Source: Neocallimastix lanati (nom. inval.)
Lineage: Eukaryota; Neocallimastigomycota; Neocallimastigomycetes; Neocallimastigales; Neocallimastigaceae
NCBI GenBank assembly: GCA_016946835.1
Contig: JACVTC010000026.1
Location: 330,001-394,000, forward strand
Length of the DNA: 64,000 nucleotides
Direction: 5' to 3'
Shown here piece by piece: positions 51,720-62,552 of the stretch. The notes below the pieces were generated by a model that was given only the letters and a program-made list of their open reading frames with translations, did no database searches and was not told where the DNA came from. Position 1 is the first letter of the stretch; each line of letters opens with the position of its first letter. A program made the position numbers and the translations under genes.

Positions 51720-53040
51720 AAATTGTATTTAATACTAATTAAATATATACTATTTTTTTAACTACTGTTTTATATTACATATGTACAGCTTATATACAAA
51801 TTCTTATTTATATATATTTCCTTTATACATTTAATCTTTATATATTTAAATTTTACTTTATATGAATATTTTGTTAATCTATATTATTAAATTAATAAGT
51901 TTAATTTTTATTATTTTAAATGCCTTTTTTTAATTAATTTTATCTGTATTTTATATTTATATTTTTTTATTTTCATTTTTTTTTATTTATATTTCATATT
52001 TACATTTCACTATTTTATTTTATTTATATCTCTTATCTAAATTTCATTATTTGGTTTATTTATATTTTTCTATCAGCATTTTATTAATTGCAATATATAT
52101 ATTTCATATATACCATTTTTTATTTGTTTTATTATATTAATATTTTAGTTATTTATACTATTTGCTTATACTTTTTATTTTTCTATATTTTAAATTAACA
52201 TTTACAATTAATAATTATTCAGAAAGAATAATAATATTTCCAAATATAAATTTGAAAAAAAAAATTTACTATATCTGAATAATTTAGTTTTTGTAATTTC
52301 GAAATATGTAATATTCTTTAATTTTCTATATTTCTGGAAGAGAAATATGAAAAAAGAAAAATTAAATAATAAATTTAAATACATAGCCTTATTGAAGATT
52401 AAAAAGGTTTATTTTTTTAGTACTTATTTTTTATATTTTAGAAATAAATTGTTTTATTTCTGTATTTGTAATAAAAGTTTAAATTTCTTTTCTAATCTAT
52501 ATTTATTTTCCAAAGCTAATTTATAAAGATATATATTTACATAATTTTTATTTATATATATATATATTAATAAGAGTTTCAAACAACCTTGATAGTCATA
52601 GTAGTAGTAAGGGTATCCTTTTTTCTCTTTTTTTATTTAATTTATTTATTAAAGATATTTTAGATAACATGATAAACATTGTGTATGTATTGAAAAAGAA
52701 ATAAGAATTTTTAAGATTTATTTGCTGATAACACTATTTTTAATAGTTTTCATTAAAAAAAAAATGAAACTATTTCTTCGTCAATTTTCCAATGTTAGAT
52801 ATAATTAAACAATATATTTATATACAATCTTCAAACAGCGTATGTGGATCGTTTATATATTATCACTACCAATGATATGTTGACTATTTCAAACTTAGAG
52901 AATGCGTTAATTGACCGTATTCCGGTTATTCCGGTTATTCCATCATCTAAGAGATTCATGAATAAATTAAATATTTCCATTCTAATTTTTTATTCAAAAA
53001 ATCGACAACGCTTTCTTTATTTAAATAACTATTTACATTA
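51720..53040 (+). mobile_element. LINE relic, copy 1 (strongly decayed)
   Basis: Aligns by eye with 58090-59165 over about 1.1-1.3 kb, including TTAAATATATACTATTT, TCGAAATATGTAATATTC and ATGATAAACATTGTG. A reverse-transcriptase trace reads LFADNTIF at about 52719-52742, where LINEs have FADD. Downstream, 52844-53041 gives DRLYIITTNDMLTISN and ENALIDRIPVIPVIPSSKRF in one open segment. Most of the rest has lost its frame. Confidence 0.65.
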
Positions 53041-53574
53041 GGTTAATAATAAAATTTTAACTTTCTATAATAATATTTCTCAAAAATAAGTATATCTTCT
53101 TTTAAAATAAATATTTAAACCGTTATTTATTTAATGTAATTATTATATTGCATAAATATTACTATTTGCTTTTTTCTTTATTTCATTATTTAGAGATAGT
53201 ATATAAAAATTATCTTTTTTATATATACTTAATTTATATACATACTTATTTATATCCAATTTATTTCATGCTATTTATAATTTATTTGTTGAATTTAAAC
53301 TATAATTATTTATAATAATATAACTGAGAAAAAGAACTTTTATTTATAAATGTTAGTTTATTCTATTTAATAAATAACACTAAAAATAAAGTAATGTTAT
53401 TATTAAAATATTATTAAATTTAAAGGTAAAACAATGTTAGTAATATGTGTAGGTTAATATTCCTCAGATTCTGATTTAATATTTTTATTATTTTAATTTT
53501 TTTTTATATCTTGATAGGGCTGGATTCCAAATGTTTTTGGTTTTCATTGTAGGTAGGATCCTTAAACCATTATC

Positions 53575-53823
53575 ATGTCGTCGAAAAATTTTGAATTAAT
53601 GTTATCATTGGAATATGATCTTTGAACTTTTTTGACTTTTTTACAATTAGTATTACACAATAATGCAATAGAAATTATTACCATAACTGATAGTTCTAAT
53701 AATGATGAAAGTTTTAATAGACTCATTTTTATTATTAATTTAGTTCAAACGCTTAATAAAACTCAGACTTTAAAAAATTTAATATTATATTATAAATTAT
53801 TCTTAAAGCAATGGTTAACATAG
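53575..53823 (+). pseudogene. Short unrecognised relic with one in-frame stop
   Basis: From an ATG at 53575: SSKNFELMLSLEYDL, TGA, then FLTFLQLVLHNNAIEIITI and SSNNDESFNRLIFIINLVQT to a stop at 53821. Composition looks coding rather than random for this region. No family recognised. Confidence 0.35.
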
Positions 53824-55063
53824 ATGTTTAAAGTAAATTTATTATTTTTATGCGTCTTAGTTTTATTGATTAAATAATAATTTTAATTTATTTACATAAG
53901 ATTTATCAATTATAAAATTATTAGAAATCACATATATTTATTGTCATATAATTATAAGAGAATATATACAATTATTTAAATTTTCATTTAGACTTATAAC
54001 CGATATTTAAATTTAGTACTAATGCAATTTCTATTAAATTATTTAAAATTTAAAAATTTAGCAATTAAATCAAAGTACTCTTTTGCATATTAAAAAATTA
54101 AATAATATATAATATATTTATGTTAAAGATTAATAGTTGAGTTGCCATCAAATTACAGTATTAATTAAATAAAGCAAAAATAAAAAAATAGAAGCATTAA
54201 ATTAGCTATTATATGAACATGGAACTTTTATCGAATAAAATTATTAAATATATTTGGATAAATAATAATTATATCATTGGTTTCATAATAATATATTAAA
54301 TTGAAATACATAAAATGTTGTTAAAGTTTATGGTTCAGAAAGTATTTGATAAAAGTTTTATTAACAATCTAATTAATAGATAAATTATCTAATATAAACG
54401 ATAGATTAGTTATTATCTATACCGGAGCAGTAGTAGATTTTCTAGGTAGTATTAATTTAGTTAAAATAAAAATATTTATATTTATTCAAAAAATAAACAT
54501 TTTTATAATATAAATATAAACAATAAAACTGTATGATGCTTTATACAACTATTTTATTCAATTAAATAAATGGAATATAAATTCAAAAAAAATTAAATAT
54601 TAAAAAACTTTTAAAACTTTTAAAAATAATAATAGAAACACTACTATAAATTTATTGAGCTAATAGTCCTTTGATATTTGGTTGATATAATTGATAGACT
54701 TATATTTAGAATTAGTATTTAAAATATATATTATTTATACGATTGTAACAATGATAAATTTATATATATTTTATTTAATGAATTTATTATTATATTTCTG
54801 TATAATAAAACTATTTATATATTAAATAGTCTATATTAATCTATAAAAGTAGGCCCTTTGATACCCGAATCAATATTTGTATTATTTGAATATATTTTGA
54901 CACAGTAATATTAATATTAAGAAAAATTTTTATTTAATTTTAATTTATTTTAAATATTATAAAAATTATGATAACATATATTATTATCTAAAAGAAATCG
55001 AGCAGTAATGGCATTAGTAATAAAATTAATAAAAGAATAATACTAATGTTGATAGTAACTTTA

Positions 55064-55350
55064 TTAATGATAGCTTGTGAAGATTTTCACTTGACAGATT
55101 CTAACAAAGAAATCATGTTTTTTTATTGAGTATAGTTCTTCATAAAAGAAAGATCCAATAATGAAAGATAAATTTTCATTAGATTCATATTTACTGATTT
55201 TAATATACTTTAAAAGTACAATTAAAGATTTAGTAAATCTTTTTTCTTTGGATATACAATGATCTGATAAAGCTTTTTCTACAAAAGATTGAATAATTAC
55301 GTAAATGGAATATTTAAGTAAACTATTTTTTTTTTATTTAAAAATAATAA
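55064..55350 (-). pseudogene. Unrecognised minus-strand relic, about 90 open codons
   Basis: On the minus strand the frame is open from about 55345 to a TAA at 55066-55064: SLLKYSIYVIIQSFVEKAL, SDHCISKEKRFTKSLIVLLK, NLSFIIGSFFYEELYSIKKH. Such mixed composition is unusual for the flanking DNA. A related piece lies at 55478-55390 on the same strand (NFYKELLKYFPSDSEEPQ). No start or known domain found. Helical rhythm would allow an ankyrin-family origin. Confidence 0.4.
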
Positions 55351-57564
55351 TACAATAATCTATTCATTATATTTTTAAATTTAAGTATCTGAAATATTTT
55401 GCTAAATTGAGGCTCCTCACTATCAGATGGAAAATATTTTAATAATTCTTTATAGAAATTTTTACGGTTTCTAGTTTTAGTACTAGCAAACACCTGTATG
55501 TAATTTAACTATAGATATTGAAGGCATTCATACTTTATCATCATCCAAACTTTTTATATCTTTTTCACTTTCCCAGATAATTTCAGATATAGAGATTTAT
55601 GGATCTATCTAACTATTTTTTCTTGAAATAAGGGAATTGATAATTATAATCAGTCATCCTACAAAAAAAAAATAAAAAAATTAATAAAAATAGACTTATA
55701 AAATTAATTATTAAAATATTACTTTATTATTTAGTAAAAACTTTATTAATATAATATTGTTATTTTAAAAAAATCTATTTAAATTTTATATGGTATAAGG
55801 AAAAAGATATATTATTAAAAAGTAATATAGAATTATTTAAAATATGTTTAATACTTAATAATTAATATGATTTTCAATATAATTATAGTAATTAAAAATA
55901 AGGACTTATTTTATTATTAATAAATAATTTATAATACTCTACTTAAATAAGTTGTAATAAGATTATTTGCAAAATCTTTATACAATATTATTTATTCTGT
56001 ATAATACTGATACATAATAAAATAATACAATACATTAAAATAAATCATAGGTTCATGTATAGATAGGTACGTATAACTACTTTTTTAGCATTACAATGTG
56101 TGTCTCTCACTTAAAATATTACCAAATTAAGTATAAAAAAAATTTTAGAAATTTATAATTTATTGAAAATAGAATCCACAAATTAATTTGTTTCAAATGA
56201 AATATTGATATTAATATATCTACAATTTTTGTGAACTTTAATTTTATTTATTTATTACTTTATTTATTACACACACAAAAAAAAAAATAAATGTCCATAT
56301 TTGAATATAGTAACATTTTAAATATTCATATGAAATAAAGTTAGTATTCAAAATAAATCTATAAATGAATAAATTAAAAAAAATCCACAATTAAAAGTAT
56401 TGAAAATCGAGATTTTATTTTTAATGAATAATTTAATTACAAAATTTTGAAAATTTCAACTTTAGTTTGATGTAAATGTATTCAGTAAATCCTTTTCACT
56501 TTTTAAATTCTTCTTAAATTAATATAATTTGTTTTCCAAGATTTTTAAATTTACTAATTTAAAATAGTTTGGCTGTTTTAAATGGTCTAAATATTTAAAA
56601 ATCATGTAATCCATATTTAAGAACAAATTATATATATTAATTTTATTAGTTTTAATAAAAGATAACATTAGTTTAATATTTTTGCTGTAATACATTTCAT
56701 TTTTAACATGAAAATAGAAATAATTTAAATTTATTTTTCTAAAATTATTTATAGTTCAATATCTATATATTTATTGTAAGTATAATTGCATTTACTACAA
56801 TATTTAATAAATTAATATAAATTATATTTTAAAATATAAATATAATTAAATAATTGTAAATTTATATATGCAATTTATTTTTACAAAAATTAATAATAAA
56901 ATAAACTTATAAAATAAAACAATATTAAATAACATGATATATAAAATTTATTTCTATATATTTAATAGTTGTTTTAAAAATTCCATTTACTAATAGTTGT
57001 CCATTATATTGATATTTATATAAATAATGATAATAATAATAATAATAATAATAATAACATTTATAATTTATAAATATGATAAATAAACATACTTTTATAA
57101 TTCTTGTGATTTATACTTTCTGAATAAATCTATTCTACACCAAAAGTCCATTCGATTTTGTACTTTTAGATACCTGCTACATCATTTTGTGTTACACTTA
57201 ACTCCTATTTAATTAATAATTAAGGTTTTCATTTGTATTTTCAAATTAATGTATATATTAATTAATTTATTGGTATATATAGATAGCTTATATTGAATAT
57301 ACGTAATAAGTATTGAAAAATTTTAAAATTAACAATAGAAAAGTAATTTAATATTAACTTTAAAACAGCGGAAAATTAATATTAAATTAAAATCATGTTA
57401 TAATTGAAATTTAAACTTTAATAAAGTTTAATAAATAGCTAATGATTTAAATAAATTATTTATTATTTATTGAATTCAATTCTAATAAATGGAACAATAT
57501 ATATAATATAGATTTCATTGTAAAATAATTATGTGGAATATTAAATTTTAACTTGATCAAGAAC

Positions 57565-57960
57565 GAATATTACGTTAGGCTCTATTGCAAAAATGGTATT
57601 TGCGTTGAAACGGATTTCTCTTAAGAAGAAGAAACTGTTGATATTCCAGATGAGTACCTGCGGAGACAAAGCAATACAATATGATAATTATCAAGGCATG
57701 AAGTGTGACGATGAGTCAGATAGCTTGTCTAATAAATGTGTAAATAAGCATTATATATATAATGAAATGGAACCGATAAATCACTTCGATGACATTTCCA
57801 TGCCTCCTCAATTTATTATAAAGTAGAGTTCATATATATAGAACGGTAAAACATGAGGATGTAAGTGCGAAAGTTAAGATGTATATTCTTCCAAAAATGG
57901 TAACGATGGTTGTACACTACTACGTTTTGGGCCTCCTTATTTTGAAGGTAGCACAAGTAA
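57565..57960 (+). pseudogene. Relic of a Cys-rich surface protein (paralogue of the gene at 60.3 kb)
   Basis: In shifting frames: RLYCKNGICVETDFS, stop, EEETVDIPDEYL; then STCGDKAIQYDNYQGMKCDD and SDSLSNKCVNKHYIYNEM. It ends with CKCES, stop, DVYSSKNGNDGCTLLRFGPP. The Cys pattern and phrases follow the intact minus-strand protein (YYYCKNNLC, SDCLSDRCVNGFCVFNDLNP, CSKNGLC). Orientation is opposite. Stops and shifts make it non-functional. Confidence 0.65.
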
Positions 57961-58089
57961 TACCCCTATATACTAGTATTTATTAATATTAAAATTATTT
58001 GAGTCTTATTTAATTTTTTTTTTTCATTTTTATAGAAAAAAATTATAGATTTCAATAATTTTATATTATTCTATCCTATTTTTGTTTCT

Positions 58090-59270
58090 AATTAATCAAT
58101 CCTTAATATCTAATATTTGTTCAATTTAATTTTTATATTAATATATTTTCTGCTAGTTAAATATATACTATTTGTCCAACCATTATTTTATATTATATAT
58201 ATATATATGTCACTTTTATAAAATTTCTTATTTATATATGTATATCAATTATTCGTTTAATCTTTAATTTTATCCGTATTATAAATATATATTAATTTAT
58301 TTATTTTATTAATATTTTTTATGCATTTATTTATATATTAGCATTTTAGTTCTTTATGCTATTTCATTATCTATTTTAATTTTTTAAAGTCTGTAATTTA
58401 CATTTATATTTATATTTAATAATTATTTCAAAAGAATGAAAATATTTCTAATAATAAAATTTAGAACATATTTATTATTTCTGAAAAATTTGTATTTTGT
58501 AATCGTGAAATATGTCATACTCTTTAATTTTCTATAATTCTATGAGAGCAATTTGTCTATGAAGAAAATTGAATAATAAGTTTAAATATGTAGCCTTCTT
58601 GTAGTTTAAAAAAGGCCTATAATTAACTACTTACTTTTAAAATTTTAAACTTAAAATTATTTTATTTCTGTATTCGTGATAAAAGTTTTAATTTCTTTTT
58701 GGATCAATATTTAACCCCTACTGACATGTTTCAAGAAAGTTTGATATTCATTGTTGAACTTTTCAATTGTGTCTTCTTTCTCTAATTTTATTTAATTTAT
58801 TTATAGATAATATTTTATATAACTATGATAAACATTGTGTTCATATTGAAAAGGAAATAAAAATTTTTAACGATTTATTTGTTGATAATACCATTTTAAT
58901 AGTTTTTATTAAAAAAAGTGAAATTATGTCTTCTTCAATTTTCCAAAGTTAGATATAATAAAACGATATCTATATATAAAAATATTCAAACCGTGTATAT
59001 GGTTCTTTTATATATTATCAATAGAATGATAAATTGGTTATTTCAAACTCAGATAATACGTTAATTGATTGTATTCTGATTATTCCATTCGCTCAAAAAT
59101 TTGTATAAAAAAATGTATATTTCTATTCTAATTTCCCACCCAAAATATCAACAATCTTTCCATAAAGCATGCAAATTCAACGTGGTAAGGCACGAAATTT
59201 CAAGTTTATTTTGAGAGTTATATCCATTTGCCGATTCAAAATTATCTGGGAGATTACACTACTCTAGAAA
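58090..59270 (+). mobile_element. LINE relic, copy 2 (strongly decayed)
   Basis: The best-kept part, 58767-58952, reads LILFNLFIDNILYNYDKHCV, HIEKEIKIFNDLFVDNTILI, the LINE reverse-transcriptase block LFNLFI-DIL...FADD with the second catalytic Asp as Asn. Downstream at 59150-59270 are fragments such as ACKFNVVRHEIS. Homologous to 51720-53040. Confidence 0.7.
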
Positions 59271-60339
59271 TTTTTTTAATAGTTAATTAAAACTATCAAG
59301 GCATTTATTATGTGTAGTAATCATATAGATAGATTCTTAGGAAAAAATATGACTTAGAAAATGAAAAAAAAAAAAATTTAGCTCTATTAGAAAAAAATAT
59401 AATAATATAATATCACTCTCTTATTTGTCTACAATTGAAAAAAAAAATAAAAAAAAGTTCTACGCTGGTCATAAGAAAAAAAAAAATTTTAATAGAAATA
59501 TCTTTTCTTGTAATTATAGGTCTTTTATTAAGTAAGAAAACATAAATAAGAATAATCCTAAAGTATTAAATATAGCTTAAGAAAAGAAAAGCAATTATTA
59601 CATTAATGATATTAATAAAAGAATTAATAAACACCATAAATATGCTTTATAACTTATGTATTGATTTACCACTTCGTTTTTGTTAATTTAGTAATGAGAA
59701 TGGTTTAAAGTAATCTTCGAAGCATTAAACGGTTTATAAGAATAAAAAGAAAAAAATGATATAATCGTTATTACAATAATGAATCATCAATAAATCGCTC
59801 TTTTAATTTTAAGGAAATAAATGTATCATATTTAAAATATTTGATTAAAATCTATAAAGATAAAAATGACTCAAATTATTTACTTATAAGTTATATATTG
59901 GAAACAGTTACAAATAACAATATAGAAAGTTAGCGCAAACAACAAAACAATTATTAATATTAAAAAAATATAGTAAGAAAGTTTTCCTCATATATTGATA
60001 TAAAAAGAAATAGATTTATATTATAGAAATAAAAATTATTTGAGTATAATCCTATTTTATTTTAGTAAATTATATATTTAATTTTATCTTATTTTTTTAA
60101 AGATACAAATAAATATATATATAAATATTTTTAAAAATATAAATAAATATTCATAAAATTATTTGTAAAAATTTTTTAATAGTAAATGAAATGAATAGTA
60201 ATAAAAATATTTATTTAAAAAAAAAAAAAAAAAAGTATTTTTATAATTTAATTATATATCATTATACATTAAATATTATTTTAAAATATTAATATTAAAT
60301 ATTTTGTATGTAATATATAATGAACAAAGAAGAGACTTT
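59271..60339. other. Intergenic stretch with a possible ankyrin-like relic
   Basis: One segment at about 59822-59932 reads VSYLKYLIKIYKDKNDSNYL, LISYILETVTNNNIES before a TAG, compatible with a decayed ankyrin repeat. Elsewhere A-runs and AT-rich DNA; the last 300 bp downstream of the membrane protein gene hold nothing visible. Confidence 0.4.
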
Positions 60340-61050
60340 TTAGTTATTAAGTAAAGTATTAGTTTTGATGCGTTTTTGGTGACACCAACATAATATACAA
60401 CAGCATATCCAGATAAATATACCTAGTGTTGCAAAAAATATAGACATTACAATTATTGGTAAAATTATTGCACCATCACTGTCTGAGGGAGTATAATTAC
60501 TAAATAAACATAATCCATTTTTACTACATATTTCGGAGGAACATTCATCATTAGAATGACATGGTTCATTTAATGCTTTACCACAGTGCATATGAGAATC
60601 TGGTTTACCTGATAACCATGTAAAAGTATAAACATTAACACAACAAATTACTGGATTTAAATCATTAAATACACAAAAACCATTAACACATCTATCTGAA
60701 AGACAATCAGAGTTTTCGGTACATATAGTCGAATAATATTTTCCTTCTATTGTTTTAGTAATATTAGGACAATTACCTAATATAGCATTATCATATGTAC
60801 AAGTTTCAATAATATAACTTGTTGCCTCTTCATTCTCATCAAAAAAAATAGCAAAAGGATCTTGTATATAATTTTGTACATATGTACATAAATTGTTTTT
60901 ACAATAGTAATAAATAGGATTAATATCAGTAAGTTTTAAAACTTCATCTTTAGTTAAAACTTGTTTCTTCTTAGAATAAGCACAGACTATTTGAAAGTAA
61001 AATATTATGCAATAGTATATAATTATAATTTGTTTATAATTTTTGTTCAT
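60340..61050 (-). CDS. Cys-rich type I membrane protein, gut-fungal surface family
   Basis: Intact single-exon frame of 236 codons. The N-terminus has a basic start and a hydrophobic core (IIIIYYCIIFYFQIVCA), a likely signal peptide cleaved after VCA. The ectodomain (about residues 25-190) has 15 cysteines in repeated C-x-N/E-x-x-C patterns (SDCLSDRCVNGFCVFND, DECSSEICSKNGLC), recalling short EGF/EB-like disulfide units. A single hydrophobic helix (IILPIIVMSIFFATLGIFIW) follows, then ICCCILCWC, possibly palmitoylated, and a short basic cytosolic tail. It probably sits at the cell surface; ligand unknown. A broken paralogue lies 2.4 kb away on the other strand. The upstream 60 bp (to about 61110) are AT-rich with no distinct promoter motif. 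Confidence 0.88.
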   Translation of the reverse strand: MNKNYKQIIIIYYCIIFYFQIVCAYSKKKQVLTKDEVLKLTDINPIYYYCKNNLCTYVQNYIQDPFAIFFDENEEATSYIIETCTYDNAILGNCPNITKTIEGKYYSTICTENSDCLSDRCVNGFCVFNDLNPVICCVNVYTFTWLSGKPDSHMHCGKALNEPCHSNDECSSEICSKNGLCLFSNYTPSDSDGAIILPIIVMSIFFATLGIFIWICCCILCWCHQKRIKTNTLLNN

Positions 61051-61532
61051 TTTACTTAATATTTTTATTTTAACTCTAATTATTTTTATAAATTTATTTT
61101 ATAATGATAAAGCCAGTTTATTATCATATTAAATATTCATAACAAACAATATATATAATAAATAATATAACAATATTATCAATATATTATAATATATGTG
61201 TATTTATAAATAAAAAATACTGATTTATAAATTTATTTATTTGATTTTTACATTTTTTAATATTAAATTAAATAAACGCAATAATTATATATTTAATAAA
61301 TATATAAATTAAATGAAACTTTTCCGTAGTATAAATAATATATAATAATATATATATTAACAATATAAATATATAATATATATAATTTTATCCATGTAAT
61401 ATATAATAATAAAATATAAATAATTATTTTCATGTATAATAATAATATATATCAACATTTTAAAATAATTATTTATAATTTATATAATTTATATATTTAT
61501 TTTTTTTTATAAAAAAAAATCAATTGGAATTA

Positions 61533-61535
61533 AAA

Positions 61536-61606
<71 letters not shown>

Positions 61607-61645
61607 ATTAAATCAATAAACTGGAACTAAGATAAATTAATAAAA

Positions 61646-61684
<39 letters not shown>

Positions 61685-61745
61685 AATCAATAATCTGGAA
61701 CTAAGATAAATAAATAAATAAATAAAAATAAGTAAATAAATATAA
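61533..61745. repeat. AAAT microsatellite with a recurring CTGGAACTAAGATAAAT spacer
   Basis: Three AAAT blocks separated by two copies of AATCAATAA(A/T)CTGGAACTAA at about 61612 and 61685, so the whole unit was duplicated. Confidence 0.85.
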
Positions 61746-61999
61746 ATAAATATATAATTATTCATATTTTGTTATTTATAAAATATATGAATATTAAATA
61801 ATTAATATTGTAAGATACAGAAAATACAATATGATGATATTATTTTTTTAGAAAATAATAATTAACATAATATAATTAACATTACAGAATCTAAATATGT
61901 TTAAATTTTTTATTGCAACCATTGTTGGTGTTATTATTATTTTCTGTTATTATTATTTTTATTATTATTACTATATGATTATTATTAATATTTATATAA

Positions 62000-62017
62000 T
62001 TCAAGAAATTTCAAGAA
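62000..62017. promoter_or_regulatory. Heat-shock element 1
   Basis: TTCaaGAAatTTCaaGAA: four alternating 5-bp heat-shock units with exact spacing, the consensus binding site for the HSF trimer, 536 bp upstream of the HSP70 ATG. Confidence 0.85.
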
Positions 62018-62042
62018 AAAATTATATGAATAGTAAAATAAT

Positions 62043-62060
62043 TTCAAGAAATTTCAAGAA
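62043..62060. promoter_or_regulatory. Heat-shock element 2
   Basis: A second identical TTCaaGAAatTTCaaGAA, 43 bp downstream of the first. Both probably drive the HSP70 gene; the space to the ATG leaves room for a 5' UTR intron. Confidence 0.85.
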
Positions 62061-62552
62061 AAAAAGAATTTTTAAAAAAAAAATTTTTTTTGTTAAACTT
62101 TAATGATTAATAATTTCTTATTTCTTCTATGGAAACTGATGGAGAAAGTAAATATAATTAATATATAAATTTATATTAAATTATTTATATTATATTTAAT
62201 ATATATTATTTTATATTTAATTTTTTTTATATCAATTAAAATTTTTTTTTTTTTATATAAATATTGAATGTTTTAACCATAAATTTCAAAATCCATTAAT
62301 TTTTTAATTTATTAATTTATAAATATAAATAATTATTAATTATATACCAATATACCTGAACTATTGTTTAAAATAGAAAAAAAAAGCGATATAATTTATT
62401 AATATAATAAATAAGAAAATTTAAATTATTAAATTTAACTAATACTAGTAATATTAAAAAAAAAAAAAAAAAAAAAGCGAATAAATAAAAATTAATTTCA
62501 AAAAACAAAATTTAAAAATTATATATATTAAAAAGTAAAACAAATAAACAAA

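Larger units (their letters stand above)
53041..57564. other. Decayed AT-rich region with scattered coding relics
   Basis: No intact gene. Besides the relics listed separately, a trace at about 54185-54240 (LLYEHGTFIE with flanking stops) looks ankyrin-like, and 54405-54460 has a short open stretch (IYTGAVVDFLGSINLVK). The rest, including an AAT microsatellite at about 57028-57057, shows nothing I can assign. Confidence 0.5.
61051..62552. other. Divergent intergenic region upstream of HSP70
   Basis: Shared upstream region of the membrane protein gene (minus) and HSP70 (plus). It holds AAAT arrays, two heat-shock elements and A/T tracts. A 68-codon frame at 61897-62103 spans the heat-shock elements and is low-complexity; I do not accept it as a gene. 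Confidence 0.65.

Noticed and set aside
61897-62103. 68-codon frame upstream of HSP70
   Set aside because: Low-complexity and spans both heat-shock elements; more likely promoter DNA.
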